Source of the DNA: Zoogloea sp041904905
Lineage (GTDB): Bacteria; Pseudomonadota; Gammaproteobacteria; Burkholderiales; Rhodocyclaceae
Length of the DNA stretch: 64,000 nt
Assembly (NCBI RefSeq): GCF_041904905.1
Contig: NZ_JAYRMI010000003.1
Coordinates: 1-64,000, forward strand
Direction: 5' to 3'
A program made the position numbers and the translations under genes. A model generated the notes under the pieces. That model ran no database searches and was not told the origin of the DNA. It saw nothing but the letters and a program-made list of their open reading frames with translations. This document shows positions 35,629 to 44,139 of the stretch, piece by piece. Position 1 is the stretch's first letter; every line of letters begins with the position of its first letter.

Positions 35629-36047
35629 GAGGTCTGGCTCTTGGATTTCAGCCAGCACGGCTGGGCGGCGCCGACGGAGGGCGTCTTGGAAGTCTTCTCG
35701 CCGGACTGGTTGATGGTGTAGGTATAACCGTCCATCGTCTTGCCGCTGGTGCCCTTGGCGGTCAGGGTGAAGCTGCTGTCCGAGCACTCCACGGTAATGC
35801 CGAAGGCGGTGTCCTTGAACAGCCCGGACAGATCCGGGCAGCTCGAGCCGTCGATGTAATAGCTGCGCATGGAGTTGAAGGTCTGCTCCATCCGGACCTT
35901 GCCCTCCGCCAGCGCCCCGGTCACCTCGGCGATCCTGCTCTGGGCGATGTGGCCGGTATACGAGGGCACGGCGATCATGGCGAGGATGCCCGCCACCACC
36001 GCCACAATCATCAGTTCGATGAGTGTCAAGCCACGCTGCTTTTTCAT
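35619..36047 (-). CDS. pilE: Type IV pilin, PilE-like minor pilin
   Basis: The 142-residue prepilin has leader MKKQRG then LTLIELMIVAVVAGILAMIA, with mature residue 1 Leu rather than Phe. The AVPSYTGHIAQSRIAEV segment is common to PilE-like minor pilins. Two cysteine pairs lie in the C-terminal half (SCPD..., AQPCW...TSCS), the last near the terminus as in D-region loops. The Shine-Dalgarno AAAGGAG is strong. It is the first gene of the minor-pilin operon. By context it is a minor rather than the major pilin. Confidence 0.88.
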   Translation of the reverse strand: MKKQRGLTLIELMIVAVVAGILAMIAVPSYTGHIAQSRIAEVTGALAEGKVRMEQTFNSMRSYYIDGSSCPDLSGLFKDTAFGITVECSDSSFTLTAKGTSGKTMDGYTYTINQSGEKTSKTPSVGAAQPCWLKSKSQTSCS

Positions 36048-36153
36048 TCCACATCTCCTTTCAGCCTACGATGCCATCGGCTTTCGCGTAAGGCGAGCGC
36101 GGTTCGACCAGCGGGAAGCCAAGCCCGACAGGCGGCAGCGGCCCCCGGAAACG

Positions 36154-36855
36154 ATGGGCTATCGTGCACCCGTCGCCTTCCGAAGTCTCCGTTTCCGTCC
36201 GCCGGTGCCCACCTCCATGCCTCCGCCGGCCCTCTCGCCGCGTCGGCGCCTGGGCCTCGCCCTGCTCCTCTCGGCGCTCGCCCACGCGGCCCTGGTGGGC
36301 CTCCTCACTCGCCCCGACGGCGGTGGCGCCAGAGCCCCCGCACCCCTCACCGCCCGGCTCGCCAACCCACCCCGGGCGGCGAGCCAGCCCACCGCGCCTC
36401 CCCGGGCCACCCCGGCAGCGCCGACGCCCGCTCCCGCCCTCCCCAGCCCGGCGCCAGCCGAACCGGCCACGCCGCCCAGCCCCGACGCTTCGCCCGCCCC
36501 TTCCCCGGCCGACGCGCCCCCCGAAATCCCCGCCGACTACCTCCCTCTCGCCGGCCTCGCCCGGGAGCCCGAGCTGGTCACCGAAGTCCCGCCGGACGTC
36601 TGGCCGCCCCTGCCCGGCGCCCCCGACGGCGTGTTCCGGCTCGAACTGGCGATCGGCGCGGATGGCGTCGTCGATCTGGTGGTGCCACGCTGCGAGCCAG
36701 CCCTCTGCCCGGCCGCCAACGCCTACGCCGAGATCGTGCGGCAGTGGCGCTTCCAGCCGGCCGAACTCCTCGGCCGCCCGGTGCGCAGCAAGCTCAAGCT
36801 CGAGTTCGAGCTGGGCGACCCGGCCCGCGCCGACGCTCAGGCCCCGCGCCAGTAA
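36154..36855 (+). CDS. TonB-like energy transducer with Pro/Ala-rich linker
   Basis: The 233-residue protein has a basic N-terminus, one membrane anchor (LGLALLLSALAHAALVGLL), a roughly 80-residue Pro/Ala linker typical of TonB proteins crossing the periplasm, and a C-terminal TonB-like domain (FRLELAIGADGVVDLVV ... QWRFQPAELLGRPVRSKL). It would couple inner-membrane proton motive force to an outer-membrane receptor, but no exbB/exbD or receptor is adjacent. The start at 36154 has GGAAA upstream; the ATG at 36217 (212 residues) is an alternative. Its 3' end overlaps the converging LysR gene by 19 nt. Confidence 0.75.
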   Translation: MGYRAPVAFRSLRFRPPVPTSMPPPALSPRRRLGLALLLSALAHAALVGLLTRPDGGGARAPAPLTARLANPPRAASQPTAPPRATPAAPTPAPALPSPAPAEPATPPSPDASPAPSPADAPPEIPADYLPLAGLAREPELVTEVPPDVWPPLPGAPDGVFRLELAIGADGVVDLVVPRCEPALCPAANAYAEIVRQWRFQPAELLGRPVRSKLKLEFELGDPARADAQAPRQ

Positions 36856-37742
36856 TCCGGCCGGGCGAAGTAGCCGCGCAGGTGGTCGATCAGCAGCCGC
36901 ACCCGCAGCGGCAGCCGGCGGTTCTGGGGGAACACCGCGTAGATCCCGGTGGGCGGCGCGGCGTAGTTGTCGAGCACCGACACCAGCCGCCCCTCGGCCA
37001 GATCCCGCTCCACCTCCCACATCGACCGCCAAGCCAGCCCGATGCCGCCCAACGCCCAGTCGTGCAGCACGGTGCCGTCGTTGCACTCGAAGCGCCCGGA
37101 CACCTTGATGGTGCGCACCTGCCCGGGCGCCTCCAGATCGGCGAACACCCAGCCCCGCTGGGGGTCGAGGGACAGGCAGTCGTGCTGCACCAGCTCCTCC
37201 GGGCGGGCCGGCGCACCGCAGCGAGCCAGGTAGGCCGGGCTCGCCACCACCACCCGACGGTTGTCGGCCAGGCGCACCGACACCAGGCTCGAATCGGTCA
37301 GCTCGCCGATGCGGATCGAGCAATCCACGCCTTCATTCACCAGATCGACGAGGCGATCGGATAGGTCGAGGCTGCAGGTCACTTCCGGGTTGGCCGACAG
37401 GAAATCCCGCACCAGCGGCGCCACATGCCGCCGCCCGAAGCCCGCCGGCGCCGACACCTTGATGTGCCCGCTGGCCTTCACCCCGCCCAGGCTCACCGAC
37501 GCCTCGGCATTGGCGAGGTCGTTCAGGATGCGCTGGCAATCCTCCAGAAACGCGCTGCCTTCAAAGGTGAGACTGAGGCGCCGGGTCGAGCGCACCAGCA
37601 GCTTCACCCCCAGCCGCTCCTCCAGGGCGTCGATGCGCCGGCCCATCATTGCCGGGGTCACGCCCTCGGCCCTCGCCGCGGCCGACAAGCTGCCGCGGGT
37701 GGCCACGCCGACAAAGGCGGTGATTTCCTTGAAGCTGTTCAT
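36837..37742 (-). CDS. LysR-family transcriptional regulator
   Basis: The 301-residue protein has an N-terminal winged helix-turn-helix (residues 1-60, GSLSAAARAEGVTPAMMGRR) and a LysR substrate-binding domain with the VRLADNRRVVVASPAYLA segment. It is transcribed divergently from the haloacid-dehalogenase-like gene, the usual LysR target position, so it may control that gene; the ligand is unknown. The 110-bp divergent region is A/T-rich near 37743-37800. Confidence 0.92.
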   Translation of the reverse strand: MNSFKEITAFVGVATRGSLSAAARAEGVTPAMMGRRIDALEERLGVKLLVRSTRRLSLTFEGSAFLEDCQRILNDLANAEASVSLGGVKASGHIKVSAPAGFGRRHVAPLVRDFLSANPEVTCSLDLSDRLVDLVNEGVDCSIRIGELTDSSLVSVRLADNRRVVVASPAYLARCGAPARPEELVQHDCLSLDPQRGWVFADLEAPGQVRTIKVSGRFECNDGTVLHDWALGGIGLAWRSMWEVERDLAEGRLVSVLDNYAAPPTGIYAVFPQNRRLPLRVRLLIDHLRGYFARPDYWRGA

Positions 37743-37852
37743 TTCATACTATAAGTAAAAAATCATTTGATTTTATTATGGCTTCTTTTTTCTTTAATCA
37801 TTGAATAAACTTCGCGGCATTGCAACAAAATCGATCCGCGTCCGCCCCCGTC

Positions 37853-38560
37853 ATGGCCCAGCCCGCCCAATCCGCCTCCCGAATCCAGGCCGTCGCCTTC
37901 GATGCCTTCGGCACGCTGTTCGACGTCTACTCGGTGGGCCTGCTGGCGGAGCAGCTCTACCCCGGACGGGGCAGCCAGCTTGCCGACCTGTGGCGCCAGA
38001 AGCAGATCGAGTACAGCTTCATCCGCACCCTCTCGGGCCGCTACAAGCCCTTCTGGGAGATCACCCAGGACGGCCTCACCTGCGCCGCGGCCCGGCTGGG
38101 CCTCGAACTGGACGCCCCCCGGCGCACCCAGCTCATGAACCAGTACGCCTGCCTGTCGCCCTTCCCCGAGAACCTCGGCGTGCTGCGCGCGCTCAAGAAG
38201 GCCGGCATCCCCACCGCGATTCTCTCCAACGGCACGCCCGAGATGCTCGCCGTCGCCATCAAGAGCGCGGGCATGCACGGCCTGTTCGATCACGTGCTGT
38301 CGGTGGACACCGTGCAGCGCTACAAGCCCCACGCCGACGCCTACGCCCTCGGCCCGGCCGCCTTCGGCTGCCCCGCAGAGCGCGTCCTGTTCGTCAGCGC
38401 CAACGGCTGGGACGCCGCGGGCGCCACCTGGTACGGCTACACCACCTTCTGGATCAACCGGAGCGGCCAGCCCCTCGAAGCCCTCGACGTCGCCCCCACC
38501 GCCAGCGGCCGCAGCATGGACGACATGCTGGCCTTCGTCGAAGGGCGGCCCCGCCGATGA
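37853..38560 (+). CDS. HAD-family hydrolase, haloacid dehalogenase type II
   Basis: The 235-residue HAD-superfamily protein has nucleophile Asp17 in AFDAFGTLFD, the motif ILSNGTPEML, the lysine in RYKPHADAY and the acidic motif SANGWDAAGA, together the pattern of (S)-2-haloacid dehalogenases. Predicted chemistry is hydrolytic dehalogenation of L-2-haloacids to D-2-hydroxyacids, though many chromosomal homologues have untested substrates. The ATG at 37853 is preferred over a TTG 33 nt upstream. It lies 75 nt upstream of malate synthase, which has its own strong ribosome binding site. Confidence 0.88.
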   Translation: MAQPAQSASRIQAVAFDAFGTLFDVYSVGLLAEQLYPGRGSQLADLWRQKQIEYSFIRTLSGRYKPFWEITQDGLTCAAARLGLELDAPRRTQLMNQYACLSPFPENLGVLRALKKAGIPTAILSNGTPEMLAVAIKSAGMHGLFDHVLSVDTVQRYKPHADAYALGPAAFGCPAERVLFVSANGWDAAGATWYGYTTFWINRSGQPLEALDVAPTASGRSMDDMLAFVEGRPRR

Positions 38561-38635
38561 GCGCCGACCGACGCGCCATGCCCCGTATCGAGACCTATTC
38601 TTAACGCACTTCAACCTTCACCATCAGGAGCCACC

Positions 38636-40234
38636 ATGAGCCTCACCCTCCCCGCCGGCATGCAGATCAACGCCCCGATCCTCCCGGGCTACGAATCCAT
38701 CCTCACCCCGGAAGCCCTCGAATTCGTCGCCAAGCTGCACCGCGCCTTCGAGCCCCGTCGCCAGGAACTCCTGAAGGCCCGCGTCGAACGCCAGGCCCGC
38801 ATCGACGCCGGCGAGATGCCCGACTTCCTGCCGGAAACCAAGCACATCCGCGAAGGCGACTGGAAGGTTGCCCCGCTGCCCAAGGCCCTCGAATGCCGCC
38901 GCGTGGAGATCACCGGCCCGGTCGAGGCCAAGATGATCATCAACGCCTTCAACTCCGGCGCCGACTCCTACATGACCGACTTCGAGGACTCCAACAGCCC
39001 GAAGTGGGAAAACCAGATCCAGGGCCAGATCAACCTCTACAAGGCCATCCGCCGCGAGCTGTCGTTCAAGAACGAAGCCGGCAAGGAATACAAGCTCAAC
39101 GACAAGGTCGCCACCCTGCAGATCCGCCCCCGCGGCTGGCACCTGGACGAGAAGCACGTGCTGGTTGACGGTCAGCGCGTCTCCGGCGGCATCTTCGACT
39201 TCGCCCTGGTCTTCTTCCACAACGCCAAGGAGCAGATCGCCCGCGGCGCTGGCCCGTTCTACTACCTGCCGAAGATGGAAAGCCACCTGGAAGCCCGCCT
39301 GTGGAACGACATCTTCGTGATGGCCCAGGATCACTGCGGCGTGCCCCAGGGCACCATCAAGGCCACCGTGCTGGTCGAGACCATCCTCGCCACCTTCGAG
39401 ATGGAAGAAATCCTGTACGAGCTGCGCAACCACTCCGCCGGCCTCAACGCCGGCCGCTGGGACTACATCTTCTCGTGCATCAAGAAGTTCAAGAAGAACA
39501 AGGATTTCTGCCTGGCCCAGCGCGGCGCCATCACCATGGAAGTGCCCTTCATGCGCGGCTACGCCCTGGCCCTGGTGCAGGCCTGCCACAAGCGCGGCGC
39601 CCCGGCGATGGGCGGCATGTCGGCCCTGATCCCCATCAAGGGCGACCCGGAAGCCAACGAAAAGGCCCTCGCCGGCATCCGCCACGACAAGACCCGCGAC
39701 GCCAACGACGGCTTCGACGGCGGCTGGGTGGCTCACCCGGGCCTCGTCTCCATCGCCATGGAAGAGTTCGTCAAGGTCCTGGGCGACAAGCCGAACCAGT
39801 GGGAAAAGCAGGTCGAAGGCAAGTTCGGCCCCGAGCAGTGGCTGGACTTCCGCCCCACCACCCCGATCACCGAAGCCGGCCTGCGCAACAACATCAACGT
39901 CGGCATCCACTACCTGGGCAGCTGGCTGGCCGGTAACGGCTGCGTGCCCATCCACAACCTGATGGAAGACGCGGCCACCGCCGAGATCTCCCGCTCGCAA
40001 GTCTGGCAGTGGGTGGTGTCGCCCAAGGGCGTCCTGGACGACGGCCGCAAGGTCACCGTCGAGATGGTCCGCCCGATGATCGCCGAGGAACTCGCCAAGG
40101 TGAAGGCCACCGTGACCGCCCAGGGCGAAGACACCGCCAGCTACGATCAGGCCGCGGCGATCTTCGACAAGATGTCCCTGACCCCGGAGTACCCGGAGTT
40201 CCTGACCCTGCCGCTGTACGAAGCGATGGAATAA
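38636..40234 (+). CDS. aceB: Malate synthase A
   Basis: The 532-residue TIM-barrel enzyme condenses glyoxylate and acetyl-CoA to malate in the glyoxylate shunt. Family features are MTDFEDSNSPKWENQIQGQ, LQIRPRGWHLDEKH and NVGIHYLGSWLAGNGCVP. The length is that of isoform A rather than the 720-residue isoform G. AGGAG precedes the ATG by six bases. Isocitrate lyase is not in the window. Its expression would suit growth on acetate or fatty acids. A strong terminator follows. Confidence 0.97.
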   Translation: MSLTLPAGMQINAPILPGYESILTPEALEFVAKLHRAFEPRRQELLKARVERQARIDAGEMPDFLPETKHIREGDWKVAPLPKALECRRVEITGPVEAKMIINAFNSGADSYMTDFEDSNSPKWENQIQGQINLYKAIRRELSFKNEAGKEYKLNDKVATLQIRPRGWHLDEKHVLVDGQRVSGGIFDFALVFFHNAKEQIARGAGPFYYLPKMESHLEARLWNDIFVMAQDHCGVPQGTIKATVLVETILATFEMEEILYELRNHSAGLNAGRWDYIFSCIKKFKKNKDFCLAQRGAITMEVPFMRGYALALVQACHKRGAPAMGGMSALIPIKGDPEANEKALAGIRHDKTRDANDGFDGGWVAHPGLVSIAMEEFVKVLGDKPNQWEKQVEGKFGPEQWLDFRPTTPITEAGLRNNINVGIHYLGSWLAGNGCVPIHNLMEDAATAEISRSQVWQWVVSPKGVLDDGRKVTVEMVRPMIAEELAKVKATVTAQGEDTASYDQAAAIFDKMSLTPEYPEFLTLPLYEAME

Positions 40235-40265
40235 GCGCCGGGCAGCAGTTCCGCCACGCAGCGCG

Positions 40266-40296
40266 CGGCGTCGGGGCAACCCGGCGCCGTTTTTTC
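40266..40296 (+). terminator. Rho-independent terminator of aceB
   Basis: A 10-bp stem with one G-U pair (40266-40275 with 40280-40289) closes a GCAA tetraloop and is followed by six Ts (40290-40295). Confidence 0.9.
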
Positions 40297-40486
40297 TTGC
40301 CCGACGCCCCACCCGGCCGCCCTGCCACAACCCGCCCCAAACCACCAGGAAGGACATCACCCCTCGCCCGGCATTCCGCAGCCCGGCGTGACAAACACCA
40401 CGAATACCGTCGAAATTTTTTACAGTTGCCTGCAACGTGGGCCAAAGCCCCCGGATTTTTCGTTTGTTTGCAAAAACTTACAAATA

Positions 40487-40502
40487 AGGCACAAGACTTG
40501 CT
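40487..40502 (+). promoter_or_regulatory. sigma-54 (RpoN) promoter of the PEP-CTERM gene
   Basis: AGGCACAAGACTTGCT matches the sigma-54 -24/-12 consensus (TGGCAC N5 TTGC) with exactly ten bases between the invariant GG (40488-40489) and GC (40500-40501). Transcription would start near 40513, about 30 nt before the ATG at 40542. A GTTGC-CT-GCAAC palindrome at 40425-40436 lies about 50 bp upstream and could be an activator site. The 307-bp intergenic region 40235-40541 otherwise contains only the aceB terminator. Confidence 0.75.
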
Positions 40503-40541
40503 ATCCGTCTGGCGTTTTCCAACCCAACCGGACCCGACGCC

Positions 40542-41450
40542 ATGCAATCCGCCCGCACCAAGCTCATCGGCGCTGCACTCCTCAGCCTTGCGCTGCCGCT
40601 CACGGCCCAGGCCGCGGCCACCCTTGAGAACAACTACATCCTCGCCGGCGTCAGCGACTACGGCACGCTCGGCTCCAACAAGACGACGTCCCCGGGCATC
40701 CTGTTCGACCCCACCGGCCTCAGCATCTACGGCATCAACGACTTCCTGGCGCCGGGCACGCCCTACGAAGGGTTCTACATCACCTCGTCGGCCGGCAACT
40801 ACCAGAGCAACAACACCGGGCACTCGTCCAACAACTTCCTGAGCTTCGCGCTCGACCAGATCTCCGCCACGGTGGTCAACGCCACCGCCAACTCCAACGA
40901 CGGCCTGCTGGGCATCAGCAACCTGTACTCCCTCACCACCATCGGCAGCCGCTCGGTGATCGAGATCACCACCACCCTGACCAACAACGGCACCGGCGCC
41001 CTCGACCGCCTGAACTTCCTGCGCACCCTCGATCCGGATCCCGACGTCAACGCCTACACCATCTACGACACCATCAACACCACGCTGTCGTCCGATCAGG
41101 CCTGCGCCACCGGCGCCAAGACGGGTCAGACCCTGTGCATCTTCACCGCCGACACCCGCACCCACAACGCCGGCGTCAGCGCCAGCTGGGCCAAGAACCC
41201 CGCCACCTTCCTGGCGGGCACCAACAGCGGCAACGGCGATTTCGTCCTCGGGATCGGCTTCGACCTGGGCAGCCTGGGCGCCGGCAACAGCCTGAGCTTC
41301 ACCTACGCCTACGCCCTCGGCGAGACCCTCGACATCGCCTCCGGCGGCAGCACTGGCGGCGCCGTTCCCGAACCCGCCTCCACCCTCCTGATCGCCACCG
41401 GCGTACTGGGCCTGGCCGGCATGCGGCGCTTCGGTCGCCGTCGCGGCTGA
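40542..41450 (+). CDS. PEP-CTERM sorting-domain protein
   Basis: The 302-residue secreted protein has a signal peptide (TKLIGAALLSLALPLTAQAA) and ends in a PEP-CTERM signal at residues 275-302: VPEPAS, a hydrophobic helix LLIATGVLGLAG, then Arg-rich MRRFGRRRG. Exosortase is expected to cut at the PEP motif and deliver the protein to the envelope or matrix. The body is Asn/Thr/Ser-rich and beta-rich with two cysteines; I recognise no catalytic motif. A sigma-54 promoter precedes it. It is unlinked to the exosortase-associated trio at 2-5 kb, as is common for PEP-CTERM genes. A role in exopolymer or floc formation is inference from family knowledge. Confidence 0.93.
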   Translation: MQSARTKLIGAALLSLALPLTAQAAATLENNYILAGVSDYGTLGSNKTTSPGILFDPTGLSIYGINDFLAPGTPYEGFYITSSAGNYQSNNTGHSSNNFLSFALDQISATVVNATANSNDGLLGISNLYSLTTIGSRSVIEITTTLTNNGTGALDRLNFLRTLDPDPDVNAYTIYDTINTTLSSDQACATGAKTGQTLCIFTADTRTHNAGVSASWAKNPATFLAGTNSGNGDFVLGIGFDLGSLGAGNSLSFTYAYALGETLDIASGGSTGGAVPEPASTLLIATGVLGLAGMRRFGRRRG

Positions 41451-41483
41451 CCGCCCGTCGCCCGGATCGCCGGGCATGCACGC

Positions 41484-41514
41484 AAAAACGGCACCCGCGC
41501 AAGGTGCCGTTTTT
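41484..41514. terminator. Bidirectional terminator between PEP-CTERM gene and yggU
   Basis: A 12-bp perfect stem AAAAACGGCACC/GGTGCCGTTTTT (41484-41495 with 41503-41514) has a 7-nt loop. Its symmetric A and T ends let it serve both converging transcripts. Confidence 0.9.
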
Positions 41515-41557
41515 GTTGGCTGGCAGTGTCGCCCAGCCCGCGCCAAACCAGCTCCGC

Positions 41558-41848
41558 TCAATCGCCAGCCAGCGCCTCCAGCGTCGCGGCATCGATGCCC
41601 TGGAGACGCACCCGCTTGCTGCGGGAGGTCTCGCCGCTCACCAGCGCCACCGCCGACCGCGGCACGCCGCAGGTCTTTGCCAGAAAGGCAACGAGCGCCG
41701 CGTTGGCCTTGCCGTCGACCGGCGGCGCCGCCAGCCGGATCTTCAGCGCTTCACCGTGAAGGCCGGCGATCTCGGTCTTCTTTGCGCCGGGCTGGATGTG
41801 CAGGCTCACCACGAGACTGCCATCCGCCGCCCGGTTGAACCACGCCAT
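41558..41848 (-). CDS. yggU: DUF167 family protein YggU
   Basis: The 96-residue cytoplasmic protein of unknown function has the family motifs IQPGAKKTEIAGLHG, KIRLAAPPVDGKAN and VSGETSRSKRV. It ends the yggS-proC-yggT-yggU operon. It starts 3 nt after yggT. Confidence 0.9.
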   Translation of the reverse strand: MAWFNRAADGSLVVSLHIQPGAKKTEIAGLHGEALKIRLAAPPVDGKANAALVAFLAKTCGVPRSAVALVSGETSRSKRVRLQGIDAATLEALAGD

Positions 41849-41851
41849 GCC

Positions 41852-42430
41852 TCAGGCCAGCCCGAGCAGCATGTACTTGCCCATCGCCAGGGCGTTCTGC
41901 CCCAGCTGCAGCAGCAGCAGAAGCACGATCGGGCTCAGATCCACCCCGCCGATGGGTGGGATGAGGCGGCGGAAGGGGCGCAGGAAGGGTTCGGCCAGCG
42001 CGTAGATCACCCCCGCCAAAGGCGCGTGGGGATTGACCCACGAGAAGATCGCCGACATCAGCACCACCCCCATCAGCAGGTAGAGCGCCACCTTGACCGT
42101 CTCGAGCAGCCCGACGCCCCACATGGCCACCAGCAGGCCGATGGGGTCGGCCCCCTCGATGGCGCCGCGCACCGCCAGCGCCACGAACACCACCAGCACC
42201 TGAACCACCCAGGCCGGCAGCAGGCTCGCCAGATCTAGCCCCTTCAGGCCCGGAATGAAGCGGCGCAGGGGAATCACCAGCCAGTCGGTGGTGGCCACCA
42301 CGAACTGACCGATCGGGTTGCGGAAGGAGATGCGCTGCCACTGCATCACAAAGCGCGCCAGGAGCACACCGGAGAGCAGCCCCCCCAGGGTGTCGATGAG
42401 CGTGAAGAGCAGGCTGCCGAACATGGCCAT
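41852..42430 (-). CDS. yggT: YggT family membrane protein
   Basis: The 192-residue integral membrane protein is built of two YggT repeats, each with two helices and a PLRRFIPGLKGLDLASL or PFRRLIPPIGGVDLSPI loop. The function is unproven; homologues are implicated in osmotic or ion homeostasis and in division-site organisation. The ATG at 42430 gives the usual hydrophobic start; an ATG two codons later is equally good. It starts 7 nt after proC. Confidence 0.9.
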   Translation of the reverse strand: MAMFGSLLFTLIDTLGGLLSGVLLARFVMQWQRISFRNPIGQFVVATTDWLVIPLRRFIPGLKGLDLASLLPAWVVQVLVVFVALAVRGAIEGADPIGLLVAMWGVGLLETVKVALYLLMGVVLMSAIFSWVNPHAPLAGVIYALAEPFLRPFRRLIPPIGGVDLSPIVLLLLLQLGQNALAMGKYMLLGLA

Positions 42431-42437
42431 CCTCCCG

Positions 42438-43250
42438 TCAGTCGCGACCGAGCTGGTCGCCCAGCTCACGCCCGCGCGCTTCGGCGGCCTTCACCGCACG
42501 CTCGACGATGGCCGGGAGACCGTCCGCCGCAAAGGACTTGAGCGCCGCCTCGGTGGTGCCGCCCTTGGAGGTGACCCGCTCGCGCAGCACGCCCGGGGAT
42601 TCCTCGCTGCCGGCGGCCAGCTTCGCGGCGCCGAGCACAGTGTCGATGGCCAGCTTGCGGGCGGTGGCGGCATCGAAACCGATGGCCTCGCCCGATGCCT
42701 GCAGGCATTCGATGAAATGGAAGACGTAGGCCGGGCCGCTGCCCGAGATCGCCGTCACCCCGTCGATCTGCGCCTCGTCCGGCACCCACACCGTGCTGCC
42801 CACCGCGGAGAGCACCTGCTCTGCCGCGGCACGCCCCGCCGCATCCACCGACGCATCGGCGTACAGGCCGGCGATCCCCGCGCCGATCAGCGCCGGGGTG
42901 TTGGGCATGGCGCGCACCAGCTTGCGGTAGTCGCCCAGCCAGCGGCCGATGTCGGCCAGCCGCAGCCCCGCGGCGATGCTCACCACCACCTGCCCGGCGA
43001 GCCGACCGGCGATGGGCGCCACGGCCGCCTTCAACTGCTGCGGCTTCACGGCCAGCACCAGCACGTCGCAGGCCAGCGCCTGCTCATCCAGCGCCGCCAC
43101 CGCCCGCACGCCGAACAGGCCGGAGAGCTTCTCCCGCCCCTCTGCGGTCAGTTCGACCGCCTGCACGCCTGCGGGGTCGAAGCCCTGCTTGACCAGTCCG
43201 CCGATCAGGGCCGCCGCCATGTTGCCGCCGCCCAGGAAGGTGATTTTCAT
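42438..43250 (-). CDS. proC: Pyrroline-5-carboxylate reductase
   Basis: The 270-residue enzyme catalyses the NAD(P)H-dependent last step of proline synthesis. The nucleotide-binding start KITFLGGGNMAAALIGGLV, the core MPNTPALIGAGI and the C-terminal substrate motif VTSKGGTTEAAL are intact. The ATG at 43250 gives the canonical start; longer in-frame extensions cover yggS and are not real. Confidence 0.96.
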   Translation of the reverse strand: MKITFLGGGNMAAALIGGLVKQGFDPAGVQAVELTAEGREKLSGLFGVRAVAALDEQALACDVLVLAVKPQQLKAAVAPIAGRLAGQVVVSIAAGLRLADIGRWLGDYRKLVRAMPNTPALIGAGIAGLYADASVDAAGRAAAEQVLSAVGSTVWVPDEAQIDGVTAISGSGPAYVFHFIECLQASGEAIGFDAATARKLAIDTVLGAAKLAAGSEESPGVLRERVTSKGGTTEAALKSFAADGLPAIVERAVKAAEARGRELGDQLGRD

Positions 43251-43314
43251 CGTCTCGGTTCCACCAGATTTGGTTGAGGAATGCCCGGCGGCGGTGCCGG
43301 CCGGGCCGGGTGAA

Positions 43315-44007
43315 TCAGCTTGTGTAATTGCGCGACCCGAAGATCGCGGTGCCAACGCGGACCATCGTCGAACCTTCGGCGATGGCGGCTTCGAGATCGT
43401 CCGACATGCCCATCGACAGGGTGTCGAGATCGAGCCCATCGGCCCGGAGCTGCGCCATCGACTGGCGCAAGGCCGCGAAGCGCGAACGCTGCAGGGCCAC
43501 GTCGGCCGTGGGTTCGGGAATCGTCATCAGCCCGCGCAACCTGAGGCGCGGCAGGCTCGCCACCGCCCGCGCCAGCCCGGGCAGCTCGGCCAGCGAGACA
43601 CCGCTCTTGCTGGCCTCGCCGCTCACATTGACCTGGATGCACACCTGCAGCGGCGGCAGGAAAACGTCCCGCTGCTCCGACAGCCGCTGGGCGATCTTCA
43701 GCCGGTCGATGGAATGCACCCAGGCGAAACTGTTGGCCACCGGCCGGGTCTTGTTGCTCTGCAGGGGGCCGATGAAATGCCACTCCAGGCCCAGATCGGC
43801 CAACGCCTCGACCTTGGCCACGCCTTCCTGCACGTAGTTCTCGCCAAAGGCGTGCTGACCGGCGGCGGCGGCTTCGCGCACGGCGTCGGCCGGCCAGGTC
43901 TTGCTGACCGCCAGCAGACGGACCTCCGCGGGGTTGCGACCGGCATCGGCAGCCGCCCGGGCGATGCGCGCGACAAGGTTTTGGAGGCGGCCGGAGAGGC
44001 CTGGCAT
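43315..44007 (-). CDS. yggS: YggS/PROSC-type PLP homeostasis protein
   Basis: The 230-residue alanine-racemase-fold protein binds PLP on Lys36 (LLAVSKTWP) and keeps free PLP and amino-acid pools balanced. HAFGENYVQEG, LEWHFIGPLQSNKTR and LRGLMTIPE are hallmark motifs. The start is the ATG at 44007; a TTG at 44019 would add four residues. Divergent from pilT, first gene of the proC operon, as in many gamma- and betaproteobacteria. Confidence 0.94.
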   Translation of the reverse strand: MPGLSGRLQNLVARIARAAADAGRNPAEVRLLAVSKTWPADAVREAAAAGQHAFGENYVQEGVAKVEALADLGLEWHFIGPLQSNKTRPVANSFAWVHSIDRLKIAQRLSEQRDVFLPPLQVCIQVNVSGEASKSGVSLAELPGLARAVASLPRLRLRGLMTIPEPTADVALQRSRFAALRQSMAQLRADGLDLDTLSMGMSDDLEAAIAEGSTMVRVGTAIFGSRNYTS

Positions 44008-44139
44008 ATAATTGCTCAACGCTTAATTTCAGGCTGGAAGGGCCGTTGAGTATAGCATTGGCCCTTGAGCCGGAATCCGGCCCCGGGGCCTGCCCGCAGG
44101 CACTACCCGACATTCTCCCCCAGCCCAGAGTCTCCAAAG

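Noticed and set aside
36061..37364. Long frames on both strands across the TonB-like and LysR genes
   Set aside because: They fuse unrelated regions and are Pro/Arg/Gly-rich shadows; TonB-like and LysR reading frames explain the region.
38624..40435. A 603-codon minus-strand frame opposite malate synthase
   Set aside because: Composition is an Asp/Val/Gly/His mirror of aceB codons; aceB is unambiguous.
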